Positions 26,326 through 35,340 of a stretch of DNA of 60,914 nucleotides are shown piece by piece; position 1 is the stretch's first letter; each line of letters begins with the position of its first letter. The notes beneath the pieces are model-generated. The model ran no database searches and had not been told where the DNA came from. It worked only from the letters and a program-made list of their open reading frames with translations. The stretch is from the NCBI GenBank assembly GCA_934098745.1, contig CAKOPG010000011.1, positions 1 through 60,914 on the forward strand, in the 5' to 3' direction. The position numbers and the translations under genes are program-made. This stretch comes from an uncultured Bacilli bacterium. Its GTDB lineage: Bacteria; Bacillota_I; Bacilli_A; RF39; UBA660.

Positions 26326-27045
26326 TCTCTTTAAACTTATTAACAAATATTTCTTATTATAACCAATATAATCTTTATGTGTACTACAAGTTTGTAATAT
26401 TAATAAATCATCTTCTGACTCAATATCTGTCTCTGTTTCATACATCGACTTACTTTTAAGTTCTTTCAAATGATTATTGTATTCATCTTCATTATTAAAT
26501 AATACATTCATATAATTAAAGTCTTTGGCTTCTACATAAACAGAAAATACTTCATATACTCTTTTTTCTTTATTTGTTGTAATATCAATATACTTATGTT
26601 CTTTATAATAATCTACATTATAATAATTTTCTAATATTTTAAAGGGCATATCTATCGTTTGCGAATTATGACCATATATTAATAACTTCTTACTATTATT
26701 AATATCCACACGATAATCTAAATAAATTGCTCCCATATAAGTACTATTACCATAAGCATCATGATTTAAGTAATATTCATTATCCCCGCCTTGTAATATC
26801 GGTACCACATAATCACTATTCTCTATCTCTAAAATACCTACAATATCATTATTATAATATTCTTTTTTTAAATCATTTATCACTTGATTATAATCTACTA
26901 CTACTTCTTCTTTAGTTTGTTCTACTACTTTATCTACTGGTTCATTACTTTTCTTTATATCATGCTTAAATATTATCTTATATGCCCCAATACTTATAAT
27001 TAAAAATAATAAAACTAAAATACTTATTATCTTTTTCTTTTTCAT
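26317..27045 (-). CDS. Class B-like sortase with a Lys where the catalytic Arg is expected
   Basis: 242 residues. An N-terminal membrane anchor (about 5-22) precedes the sortase fold with DIVGILEIENSDYVVPI, catalytic His in LLIYGHNS, and catalytic Cys220 in LQTCSTHKDY. Sortases cut a C-terminal sorting signal and attach the protein to cell wall or to pilin. Class B enzymes have an Arg about ten residues after the Cys; here GYNKKYLLISL has Lys-Lys at that place. No protein in the window shows an obvious sorting motif. The ATG at 27045 lies nine bases after AGGG, so the longer frame to 27078 is not used. Confidence 0.85.
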   Translation of the reverse strand: MKKKKIISILVLLFLIISIGAYKIIFKHDIKKSNEPVDKVVEQTKEEVVVDYNQVINDLKKEYYNNDIVGILEIENSDYVVPILQGGDNEYYLNHDAYGNSTYMGAIYLDYRVDINNSKKLLIYGHNSQTIDMPFKILENYYNVDYYKEHKYIDITTNKEKRVYEVFSVYVEAKDFNYMNVLFNNEDEYNNHLKELKSKSMYETETDIESEDDLLILQTCSTHKDYIGYNKKYLLISLKRIK

Positions 27046-27078
27046 ATGTATCATCCCTATACCCCTTACTGGTTTCAT

Positions 27079-27107
27079 ATAATAACATACATATGTTTAT
27101 TTGTCAA
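27079..27107 (-). promoter_or_regulatory. Promoter of the sortase gene
   Basis: On the minus strand TTGACA (27102-27107), 17-base spacer, TATTAT (27079-27084). The stretch 27086-27114 is 28/29 identical to 40302-40330 at another promoter. Confidence 0.75.
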
Positions 27108-27114
27108 GAAAAAA
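27086..27114 (-). repeat. 29-base promoter box, copy at sortase gene
   Basis: Covers the -35, most of the spacer and the A-tract upstream. It differs at a single base from the copy at 40302-40330. Part of it overlaps the terminator of the upstream kinase gene. Confidence 0.7.
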
Positions 27115-27131
27115 GACCGCTCTAAGGTCTT
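27109..27131 (-). terminator. Terminator of the nucleoside kinase gene
   Basis: Minus strand AGACC/GGTCT stem followed by six T, overlapping the stop codon. Confidence 0.75.
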
Positions 27132-28779
27132 ATCTTTCAAAATAACTAGTACCAATAAATTCTCTTAATATAGATAAAGATGGTACATCTTCACTTGGTA
27201 ATGGTAATACCAAATCTAATAATTCAATTAATCTAATAGCAGTTAAATACTCTGGATCATCGATCGCTACTTTATATAGTAATGGTTCGGCATATACTTT
27301 TAATACCGCTAATTCATATGCTAAAAAAGTATTAAATATAACATCAGCTAGATCTTGATATGGGAATACATAAGCTTCCTCTCCATCTCTAACTGCTGGC
27401 CATGAGGCTAACGTTTGTGATGGACTATATCCTCTCGTGCGATTATCTCTAACCATTCTTCTAAGCAATCTAATATCCGTCAAACTAATACGATTATCAT
27501 CATCGATATTTAAGTATACCAAAGGTGAAATATATATCTTAAATTTCTTATTCTTAGGAATATCTTTTAAAAGTTGCTCTGATAAAGCATGTAATCCTTC
27601 GACAATTAAAATATCATTTTCTTTCATTTGAATAGTTTTATTAAATACCTTTACCCCTTCGACAAAATCAAAAGTCGGAGCTGTTACTTTACTACCCTTT
27701 AATAGTTTATTAATCTGATTATTAAATAGCTTTATATCAATTGCTCTAATACTCTCAAAATCATATTTACCATCTTCTTTTATTGGTGTTTCTTCCCGAT
27801 TTAAAAAGTAATCATCTAAAGAAATAGGTACTGGATTTAAACCAAACGTTTTTAAATACATTGATAACTTTCTTGCGGTTGTCGTTTTTCCTGATGAAGA
27901 AGGTCCTGATAGAAGAATAATCTTAATCTCATCTTGCTTATCTTTAATAAGATTAGCTATCTTTTGTAAACGATAATTCTGAATCGTCTCGGATAAATTA
28001 ATTAATTCTCCGGGTTTATTACTTACAATCGCATCATTTAATTCACCAATACTACTGATGTTTAATATTTTAGCCCATTCAAGATATTCATTAATATTAT
28101 TAAAATATTGTTCATGATGAACATACTTTGTAATTTTTCCCTTATCATACATTGATGGATATCTTAAGATAATTCCTTTATTAGGAATATTGGTTAAGTC
28201 AAAATATTTTAAAACCGAACTATCACTAGGTAATGCCCCAATTACATAATTATAGGTATCATCAAAACGATATAATGTTACATATTTATTCTTATCATAA
28301 AATAATGTTTTAATCTTATCATCTCTTTTAACACTCTTAAAATATGCTAAAGCTTCTTCCATCGTAGTTTCTATCTTCAAAAAAGGAATCGCTCTATTCA
28401 CTTTATCTCTCATATTCTTCTTGATGTTTATGACATCTTCTTCTTTTATTTCTCTATCTATTTCATAAAAAATTCCCTTGCCTATTGAATGTCTTATTTT
28501 TATTTTCGTATCATTTCCTAATACTTCTTGAGCTGCTGTTTTAAATAAAAGACAAAGTCCTTTTTCATAAATTCTACTTCCTAGAGAACTATTAATATCA
28601 TATAAAATTAATTTTCCACTTTTATTTATTTCATCATCATAATTTAAAAGAACATTTCCAAATTTTCCACAAACAATATCTCTATCTAATTTTAAATCAG
28701 CAATTATTTCTTTTAGTCTTATCCCCTTCGGATATTCCCGTTTCATCTCATCTTCAAAAGTAATTGTTATATTATTCAT
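27130..28779 (-). CDS. Nucleoside (uridine) kinase with N-terminal TGS-like domain
   Basis: 549 residues. The N-terminus (to about 70) resembles the TGS domain and the next part the editing-type region of threonyl-tRNA synthetase. The C-terminal half is a uridine kinase-like P-loop enzyme with LLSGPSSSGKTTTARKL (Walker A), ISLDDYFLNREETP and VEGLHAL. Such fusions are annotated as nucleoside kinases in Firmicutes. The product would phosphorylate uridine or cytidine for salvage. The ATG at 28779 is favoured by AAGGAG nine bases upstream. An extended -10 (TGATATAAT) lies upstream. It is monocistronic with its own terminator. Confidence 0.88.
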   Translation of the reverse strand: MNNITITFEDEMKREYPKGIRLKEIIADLKLDRDIVCGKFGNVLLNYDDEINKSGKLILYDINSSLGSRIYEKGLCLLFKTAAQEVLGNDTKIKIRHSIGKGIFYEIDREIKEEDVINIKKNMRDKVNRAIPFLKIETTMEEALAYFKSVKRDDKIKTLFYDKNKYVTLYRFDDTYNYVIGALPSDSSVLKYFDLTNIPNKGIILRYPSMYDKGKITKYVHHEQYFNNINEYLEWAKILNISSIGELNDAIVSNKPGELINLSETIQNYRLQKIANLIKDKQDEIKIILLSGPSSSGKTTTARKLSMYLKTFGLNPVPISLDDYFLNREETPIKEDGKYDFESIRAIDIKLFNNQINKLLKGSKVTAPTFDFVEGVKVFNKTIQMKENDILIVEGLHALSEQLLKDIPKNKKFKIYISPLVYLNIDDDNRISLTDIRLLRRMVRDNRTRGYSPSQTLASWPAVRDGEEAYVFPYQDLADVIFNTFLAYELAVLKVYAEPLLYKVAIDDPEYLTAIRLIELLDLVLPLPSEDVPSLSILREFIGTSYFER

Positions 28780-28873
28780 CTTCGTCAACTCCTTTATTAT
28801 GTATATATTATATCATGTATAAATTTATTTATAAAGTATAAAATTATTTTTTAATGATATTTTTATATATTGA

Positions 28874-28918
28874 AAAAAGTATGTTAATTCTTGTACTTAA
28901 GAATTTCACATACTTTAT
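28874..28918 (-). terminator. Terminator of the nrdD-nrdG operon
   Basis: Minus strand outer stem AAAGTATGT/ACATACTTT and inner stem AATTCTT/AAGAATT, then a T-run. It overlaps the nrdG stop codon. Confidence 0.75.
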
Positions 28919-29399
28919 TTTTCTTAATACTTTCACGAGTATTTATAATTCTTTGATTAGTAGAACCTCTAAAAGGAACATTATAACTTTTAAGTTCTAA
29001 TATAAATGGTCCATCTACTAAAGCATCTATATTTAATAATAATTCTTTTAATTTTGGTTCTTTCAAAGTTCTTTTAAGTAAATCTTCCATCTTATATCCG
29101 GTATAACACCAAACATTAAGACCAATTGATTGACAGAATTTAGCAATTTCTAGACAAGCATCTATCTGGGCTAAAGGATCTCCCCCAGATAAAGTTATTC
29201 CATCTTGAAATTCTAAGTTTTTAATTTCTTCACATACTTCACTTACTTCTTTTAAATATCCTCCCGTAAATGAATGCGTAATTGGATTATGACACCCCTT
29301 ACAGTTATGGATACATCCTTGGCACCAGATAACACTTCTGATGCCTTCTCCATCGACAATACTATCGGTTGTCATCTCTCCCGCTAATCTAATTTTCAT
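28884..29399 (-). CDS. nrdG: Anaerobic ribonucleotide reductase activating protein (radical SAM)
   Basis: 171 residues. The radical-SAM cysteine motif reads CIHNCKGC (C-x3-C-x2-C). It is followed by the SAM-binding TLSGGDPLAQ and the conserved N-terminal GEGIRSVIWCQGC. NrdG installs the glycyl radical on NrdD with S-adenosylmethionine and an electron donor. It begins two bases after the stop of the small glycyl-radical ORF (29402-29575). The order nrdD, glycyl-radical ORF, nrdG forms one operon from the promoter at 31930-31958. Confidence 0.95.
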   Translation of the reverse strand: MKIRLAGEMTTDSIVDGEGIRSVIWCQGCIHNCKGCHNPITHSFTGGYLKEVSEVCEEIKNLEFQDGITLSGGDPLAQIDACLEIAKFCQSIGLNVWCYTGYKMEDLLKRTLKEPKLKELLLNIDALVDGPFILELKSYNVPFRGSTNQRIINTRESIKKNKVCEILKYKN

Positions 29400-29401
29400 A
29401 T

Positions 29402-29575
29402 TTATTTACTCATAAGTCCTTCAGTAGTATGTTTTACTCTGTCTCTTTCTTCAGCTTTTTTACCATTATTAAATCTATCTACGGTACCTACTAAATATCC
29501 CGTAATTCTTCTAATTCTTTCAAAGCCTACTCCTTCGCCAATTGTTTTTTCTTCTTTTACTTCTACTTCTTTCAT
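29402..29575 (-). CDS. Separate glycyl-radical domain of anaerobic ribonucleotide reductase
   Basis: 57 residues. The ATG at 29575 follows a strong AAGGAGG. After an acidic start the protein reads GFERIRRITGYLVG then TVDRFNNGKKAEERDRVKH. This matches the C-terminal glycyl-radical loop of NrdD, including the R-x-x-GY core with the radical glycine and the trailing RVKH. The main nrdD gene ends just before this region, after the zinc-cysteine segment. The catalytic radical residue therefore appears to be on a separate polypeptide. The 26 bases between nrdD stop and this start contain a clean ribosome-binding site, so it is not a simple frameshift. Confidence 0.8.
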   Translation of the reverse strand: MKEVEVKEEKTIGEGVGFERIRRITGYLVGTVDRFNNGKKAEERDRVKHTTEGLMSK

Positions 29576-29600
29576 AATATATTCCTCCTTAAATTTATTC

Positions 29601-31898
29601 TTATTTACAAGTATTACAACTCATACTTTTTAATTTTTCAACTGATACGCCTTCTCCGGCATGTCTTCCACATCCTGGACAAACATCTTTAATAACGCCC
29701 ACATATCCACATACTGGGTCTCTATCCACCGGATGATTAATTGCACCATATCCAAAATTATTCTCTTTCATCAAACGAATGATCTTTTCAAAAGCATCGA
29801 TATTCGTCGTTACATCTCCATCAAGTTCAATATAACTAATATGACCAGCATTAGTAAGGGCATGATAAGGGCCTTCTATCTTTATCTTATTAGCTATAGA
29901 TATATTGTAATATACTGGTACATGGAATGAATTCGTATAATATTCACGATCTGTAACTCCCTTAATCTTACCATATATTGCTCTATCAATATTGACAAAT
30001 CTTCCAGATAAACCTTCAGCTGGTGTTGCTAAACAAGTGAAATTTAAATTGTATTCTTTAGAATATTCATCACACTTGTCTCTCATAAACTTAATAATCT
30101 TAAGTCCTAACTTTTGAGCCTCTGGATCTTCTCCATGATGCTTACCAGTTAAAGCTTTAAGTGTTTCGGCTAGTCCAATGAAACCAATACTTAAAGTCCC
30201 ATGTTTAAGAACCTTTTTAAGTCTGTCTGTTGGTTTTAACTTATCTGAATCAATCCATACACCTTGTTCTAACAAGAATGGAAAATTATAAATTCTCTTA
30301 TTGCATTGTATTTCAAATCTTTCTAATAACTGATCTTTAACCATATCCATTAGTTCAGAAAGTTCATTAAAGAACCCTTTCATATCAGCCTTTTCTTGAC
30401 CATTAACAATTCCGTGTTTAATACCTAATCTTGGTAAATTTATTGATGTAAATGACAAATTACCACGTCCCGGAGTAACCGCCTTATTCTCATCGACAAC
30501 ATTTCCCATAACTCTTGTTCTACATCCCATATAAGCTACTTCTGTCGTATAGTCTCCCTTATAATATTGTTTATTAAATGGTGAATCCATAAATGAGAAG
30601 TTAGGAAATAGTCTCTTAGCTGATACTTCGCAAGATAATCTAAATAAATCGTAATTTGGATCTTCCTTATTATAGTTAACGCCTTCTTTTACTTTAAAAA
30701 TAGATATTGGGAAAATTGGCGTTTCATTCTTACCAAGACCAGCTTCAACACTATGTAAATAGTTCTTCATGACCATTCTACCTTCAGGACTCGTATCAGT
30801 TCCAAAGTTAACTGAAGAAAATGGTACTTGAGCGCCAGCTCTTGAATGCATCGTATTCAAATTATGAACAAAAGCTTCCATCGCTTGATAAGTTCTTTTA
30901 TCAGTCTTCTTATATGCAATTTCATATGCTTTTCTAAATATCTTTTTAACTTCCGCACTATCTTTAGCACATTCATCCATATAACTTATATCAAACTCAA
31001 TACTATCTAGTTTATCTATTTTTTCATTAATTTTATTTTCGTTTACAAAAACATCAAAACCACTATAATCTAAAAGTTCACTAATAGCACTCTTATATTG
31101 TTTCTTAAATGTCTTTAAAACTCCTGGAGCCATATAATAATCAAACGCTGGTATTGATTGTCCACCATGTTGATCATTTTGATTAGATTGAATAGCAATA
31201 GCTGCCAAAGCTGAATAACTCATAATATCTTGTGGTTCTCTTAAATATCCATGACCTGTACTAAAACCATTCTTAAATAATTTAGCTAAATCAATTTGTG
31301 TACAAGTTGTTGTTCCCATGGCCAAAAAGTCCATATCATGAATATGAATATCGCCATTTTCATGAGCATCAGCATATTTCTTCTTCATCAAATAAGCTTT
31401 AGCAAACTCTTTAGAAACTGTTGATCCATATTGAAGCATTGTTCCCATGGCACTATTTCCATCGATATTAGCATTTTCTCTTTTAGCATCTTCTTCAGCT
31501 GCACTCTTAAGTCCTAAACCCTCTAATGATTTTAAAAACTTATGAATTTTCTTCTCATCAGCAAATAACATTCTAGATTGCGCTCTTCTCTCACGATACT
31601 CTGAAAATGATTTATATACATCTTCATAGCCACATTTCTTTAAAGCTTCCTCAATTAAATCTTGTACTTCTTCAATTTTAATTTTTTCGGCATCTTTATA
31701 ATCTTTTTCTATTTTTTTAATTACTGTTTGATATACTTTTTGAACATCCTTTGTCGTATATACAAACTCATCATCTTTAATAATACTATCAAAGCCTTTT
31801 TTAATAGCTAAAGCAATTTTCGTACCATCAAAATCTACTTTTTTGCCATTTCTTTTTACAACTTTTAATGTTGTAACTAAATCTTCTGTGTTTATCAT
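29601..31898 (-). CDS. nrdD: Anaerobic ribonucleoside-triphosphate reductase, main part without glycyl-radical end
   Basis: 765 residues. An N-terminal ATP-cone (KVVKRNGKKVDFDGTKIA, about 10-100) gives allosteric control. The 10-stranded barrel part carries the conserved AQVPFSSVNFGTD and GRGNLSFTSINLPRLG segments with cysteine-based chemistry expected nearby. The C-terminus has the zinc-type cysteines DVCPGCG and SCNTCK and then stops. The glycyl-radical loop that normally follows is encoded by the next ORF. It reduces ribonucleoside triphosphates to deoxy forms without oxygen. The start ATG follows GGAG by six bases. Confidence 0.93.
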   Translation of the reverse strand: MINTEDLVTTLKVVKRNGKKVDFDGTKIALAIKKGFDSIIKDDEFVYTTKDVQKVYQTVIKKIEKDYKDAEKIKIEEVQDLIEEALKKCGYEDVYKSFSEYRERRAQSRMLFADEKKIHKFLKSLEGLGLKSAAEEDAKRENANIDGNSAMGTMLQYGSTVSKEFAKAYLMKKKYADAHENGDIHIHDMDFLAMGTTTCTQIDLAKLFKNGFSTGHGYLREPQDIMSYSALAAIAIQSNQNDQHGGQSIPAFDYYMAPGVLKTFKKQYKSAISELLDYSGFDVFVNENKINEKIDKLDSIEFDISYMDECAKDSAEVKKIFRKAYEIAYKKTDKRTYQAMEAFVHNLNTMHSRAGAQVPFSSVNFGTDTSPEGRMVMKNYLHSVEAGLGKNETPIFPISIFKVKEGVNYNKEDPNYDLFRLSCEVSAKRLFPNFSFMDSPFNKQYYKGDYTTEVAYMGCRTRVMGNVVDENKAVTPGRGNLSFTSINLPRLGIKHGIVNGQEKADMKGFFNELSELMDMVKDQLLERFEIQCNKRIYNFPFLLEQGVWIDSDKLKPTDRLKKVLKHGTLSIGFIGLAETLKALTGKHHGEDPEAQKLGLKIIKFMRDKCDEYSKEYNLNFTCLATPAEGLSGRFVNIDRAIYGKIKGVTDREYYTNSFHVPVYYNISIANKIKIEGPYHALTNAGHISYIELDGDVTTNIDAFEKIIRLMKENNFGYGAINHPVDRDPVCGYVGVIKDVCPGCGRHAGEGVSVEKLKSMSCNTCK

Positions 31899-31921
31899 AA
31901 TCTACTCCTATCTTCTTTAAG

Positions 31922-31958
31922 TTAACTTCATTATACCTACTTATTAACTTCATGTCAA
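31922..31958 (-). promoter_or_regulatory. nrdD promoter with paired direct repeats
   Basis: TTGACA (31953-31958), 17-base spacer, TATAAT (31930-31935). A nine-base repeat (TTAACTTCA on the plus strand) occurs at 31922-31930 and 31944-31952, 22 bases apart or two helical turns, on either side of the -10. AAGTTAACTT at 31917-31926 is a perfect palindrome. This could be an operator. It does not look like an NrdR box. The rest of the 31960-32186 stretch shows no recognisable feature. Confidence 0.65.
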
Positions 31959-32186
31959 CAGTTTTTTGTTCGTTTTCTCTTTTTTTATTTTTTAAATATT
32001 TATCCATCTTCTTAAAATTACATATTTTTATTTTTAGGAAATTTTTAATATACATCTTTTTGTATCTTTAATTGATTTTTCCCTTTATATATAAGGAAAT
32101 GTCTAGATATAGGCAAAAATAACATTTTGAGAAAAACAATCAAAAATTCGTTTTTTATGATTTTACAAAAAATGTAAAGTAAATAA

Positions 32187-32228
32187 AAAAACACTTTTTG
32201 TATTTTTTATACAATAAAGTGTTCGTGT
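32187..32228 (-). terminator. Terminator of ileS
   Basis: Minus strand hairpin with arms AACACTTTATTGTAT and ATACAAAAAGTGTT, then seven T. Confidence 0.85.
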
Positions 32229-32238
32229 TTATTAAGAC

Positions 32239-35200
32239 CTATATTTTATCTACTTTAAACTTAACTTGATATTCATTTATATCATAAATATCTTCTAATT
32301 TATCATCTTGAATAAATTCAACCGCTAAAGTTTCCTCTTTAATAAAGTCTATAAACTTTTCTATTCTCTTCGTATATTCATCTACGGCGTTGTAGTAGAC
32401 TTTTACTCTATCCGTAATATCGAAATCATTGTTCTTTCTAATTTGTTGAATCTTCGAAACTGTTTCTCTTGCTAAACCTTCATTTAATAAATCTTCTGTT
32501 AATGTTGTATTTAGAACAATAAAGTTATTACCTTCATATGAAGCATTAAATCCCTCTTTAGATTCTACTCTAATATCGATCATTTGATTATTTATTGTAA
32601 ATTCTTCTTTATCTAACTTAATCGTTAATTCATTACCATTCTTTATCTTAATAATATCTTCATTTTTAAGTTTGGTTAATTCTTCTTGGAATAACTTGAC
32701 CTTAGCTCCTAAAATCTTTCCTACTTCTTTAAAATTAGGTTTAACAATAAAGTTCATATAATTAGATAAATCTTCTTCAAATACTACTTCCTTAACATTT
32801 AATTCTTCCTTTATTAAATCTATTAAATCATTAAGAATATCTTTATTTTTACCATCTAATATAACTTCACTAATTGGTTGTCTTACCTTTATTTTAGCTT
32901 CTTCACGAGCATTTCTACCCAAACTTATTAATGATCTTACTAAATCCATCTTTTCTTCAATACCATCTTGATATTTAGTTGCATCTGCTTTTGGATAATT
33001 AGATAAATGAACACTCTCTAAAGAAGTTAAATTTCTATATATTTCATCGGTTATAAATGGTGAAATTGGAGCAAGTAATTGACATAATCCTACTAAAACT
33101 GAATAAGTTGTTTGATATACTGCTTTCTTACTTGTAGTAAAGTCGCTTTCCCAAAATCTTCTTCTATTTCTTCTGATATACCAATTAGATAAATCTTCAT
33201 TTAAGAAAGTATTAATAGCCCTTGTACTTTTATTTAAGTCATATTCTTCCATTGACGCTGTAACATAAGCTACTAACTTATTATATTTAGATAATAACCA
33301 TTTATCAATATCTTCAAGTTCATCATAACTTACTTTAAAATCACGTGGATCTAACTTATCCGCATTAGCATACATTTGGAAGAAGGTATAAGTATTCTTA
33401 AGTGTTCCAAAAGTTTTTGATTGAATTTCTTTAATTCCATCTTCATCAAATTTTAAAGGTGTCCATACAGGAGATGTATATAGCATATAAAATCTTGTAG
33501 CATCCGCACCATATTTTTTCAAAACACTAAACGGTTCTACGGCATTACCTTTACTCTTATGCATCTTTTGCCCAAATTTATCTAGTACTAAATCATTTAC
33601 TAAAACATTCTTATAAGGAGCTATTCCCTCTAAGAAAGTAGAAATAACTATTAATGAATAAAACCATCCTCTAGTTTGATCGATTCCTTCAGAAATGAAA
33701 TCAGCGGGGAATTGACTTTTCCATAATTCTTTATTTTCAAATGGATAATGATACTGTGCAAAAGGCATTGCTCCAGAATCAAACCAACAATCGATTACAT
33801 CTTTAACCCTTGTCATTACTTTGCCACATTCTGGACATTTAATATGGACATCATCGACATATGGACGATGTAATTCAATATTTTCATCAATCTTTTCAAT
33901 CGCTTTTTCACAAAGCTCCTTACGTGAGCCAATCATCTCATTATGCCCACAACTACATCTCCATAAAGGAATTGGTGTTCCCCAATATCTATTTCTTGAA
34001 ATAGCCCAATCATTTAAGTTCTCAAGCCAATTTCCAAATCTTTTTTCCCCCACAAATTCAGGATACCAATTAACTTTCTTATTAGCTTCTACTATTTTAT
34101 CTTTAAAAGCTGTAACTTTAATATATAAACTTGGTTTAGAATAATATACTAAAGGCGTCTTACATCTCCAACAATGAGGATAATTGTGTTCCATCTTTTG
34201 TTTTTTAAATAATTTATCTTCCTTGGCTAAATACTTAACTATTTCAAGTTCTAATTCAGGATCTACTACCAAGCGACCCTTCCAAGGACCTTCCGTATAG
34301 CAACCAGATTCATCGACTGGATTTAATATTGGTAAATTATACTTAAGACCAACTTCATAGTCATCTTGTCCAAAAGCTGGCGCCATATGAACAATACCAG
34401 TACCATCTTCCATTGTAACATAATCAGCACAAGTTATATAAAATCCTTTACCATTTACTTTAAGAATTGGTAAGAATTGTTCATATTCCATATATTCTAA
34501 ATCTTTACCTAAATATTCTTCTACTACCTCATATCCTTCTCCAAGTACCTTGTCAGCTAATTTAGCTGCTACGATAAAATTATACCCTTTAGATAAACAT
34601 TTAACATATTTTTCATTTGGATTAACACAAGCTGCAACATTGGCAAGTAAAGTCCATGGTGTCGTTGTCCATACAAGTAAATAAGTATTATCCATGTTTT
34701 TCATCTTAAAAGGTACTGTTACCGTATTAACAGATACTTCTTTATATCCTTGAGCTACTTCATGTGAAGCTAGTCCTGTACCACATCTAGGACAATATGG
34801 TAGTATCTTTAAACCATCATATATCAATCCTTCATCAAAGAATTTCTTTAGTATCCACCATTCAGTTTCGATATAATTATTATCATACGTAATATATGGA
34901 TGTTCAATATCGATAAATTGTCCTAATTTTTCCGTAAATTCTCGAAAAGCTTTCTCATTTTTCCATACAGATTCACGACATTTCTCATTAAATTCCTTGA
35001 TACCATATTTTTCAATATCATTCTTACCTTCAAAACCTAGTTCTTTTTCCACTTGTACTTCTACAGGAAGTCCATGAGTATCCCAACCAATTTTTCGTAG
35101 TACTCGGTACCCTTGCATTGTTTTATATTTACAAAAAGTATCCTTAAGTAATTTAGCTAAAATATGGTGTACTCCTGGCATTCCGTTAGCCGTAGCCGGT

Positions 35201-35340
35201 CCATCATAAAAAACAAAATCAGCGCATCCTGCTCTATTTTCTATTTGCTTTTTAGTAATCTCGTTAATACCACCCCAAAGCTTATCAATTTCACCTTCGC
35301 AAACATCTACTGGTTGCTTATTTAATTCTTTAAATTTCAT
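32239..35340 (-). CDS. ileS: Isoleucyl-tRNA synthetase
   Basis: 1033 residues. The class I signature HIGH appears as GMPGVHHILAKLLKD and KMSKS as KMHKSKGNA. The editing domain (CP1) and a C-terminal anticodon-binding region follow. The active-site context (PATANGMPGVHH) resembles the eukaryote-like, type 2 branch of IleRS, which is often mupirocin-tolerant; this is an inference from motif form only. The ATG at 35340 is preceded by AAGGTGAGG, inside the end of the CYTH gene; an in-frame GTG at 35349 is less likely. The gene is controlled by the isoleucine T-box upstream of the CYTH gene. Confidence 0.96.
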   Translation of the reverse strand: MKFKELNKQPVDVCEGEIDKLWGGINEITKKQIENRAGCADFVFYDGPATANGMPGVHHILAKLLKDTFCKYKTMQGYRVLRKIGWDTHGLPVEVQVEKELGFEGKNDIEKYGIKEFNEKCRESVWKNEKAFREFTEKLGQFIDIEHPYITYDNNYIETEWWILKKFFDEGLIYDGLKILPYCPRCGTGLASHEVAQGYKEVSVNTVTVPFKMKNMDNTYLLVWTTTPWTLLANVAACVNPNEKYVKCLSKGYNFIVAAKLADKVLGEGYEVVEEYLGKDLEYMEYEQFLPILKVNGKGFYITCADYVTMEDGTGIVHMAPAFGQDDYEVGLKYNLPILNPVDESGCYTEGPWKGRLVVDPELELEIVKYLAKEDKLFKKQKMEHNYPHCWRCKTPLVYYSKPSLYIKVTAFKDKIVEANKKVNWYPEFVGEKRFGNWLENLNDWAISRNRYWGTPIPLWRCSCGHNEMIGSRKELCEKAIEKIDENIELHRPYVDDVHIKCPECGKVMTRVKDVIDCWFDSGAMPFAQYHYPFENKELWKSQFPADFISEGIDQTRGWFYSLIVISTFLEGIAPYKNVLVNDLVLDKFGQKMHKSKGNAVEPFSVLKKYGADATRFYMLYTSPVWTPLKFDEDGIKEIQSKTFGTLKNTYTFFQMYANADKLDPRDFKVSYDELEDIDKWLLSKYNKLVAYVTASMEEYDLNKSTRAINTFLNEDLSNWYIRRNRRRFWESDFTTSKKAVYQTTYSVLVGLCQLLAPISPFITDEIYRNLTSLESVHLSNYPKADATKYQDGIEEKMDLVRSLISLGRNAREEAKIKVRQPISEVILDGKNKDILNDLIDLIKEELNVKEVVFEEDLSNYMNFIVKPNFKEVGKILGAKVKLFQEELTKLKNEDIIKIKNGNELTIKLDKEEFTINNQMIDIRVESKEGFNASYEGNNFIVLNTTLTEDLLNEGLARETVSKIQQIRKNNDFDITDRVKVYYNAVDEYTKRIEKFIDFIKEETLAVEFIQDDKLEDIYDINEYQVKFKVDKI

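Noticed and set aside
26727..26915. Open frame antisense to the sortase gene
   Set aside because: Low-complexity His/Tyr-rich shadow frame without start signals.
29575..29601. Frameshift or sequencing error splitting nrdD
   Set aside because: The gap has a clean stop, a strong AAGGAGG and a proper ATG, so two designed genes fit better; not fully excluded without reads.
33821..34144. Open frame antisense to ileS
   Set aside because: Shadow of the synthetase gene.
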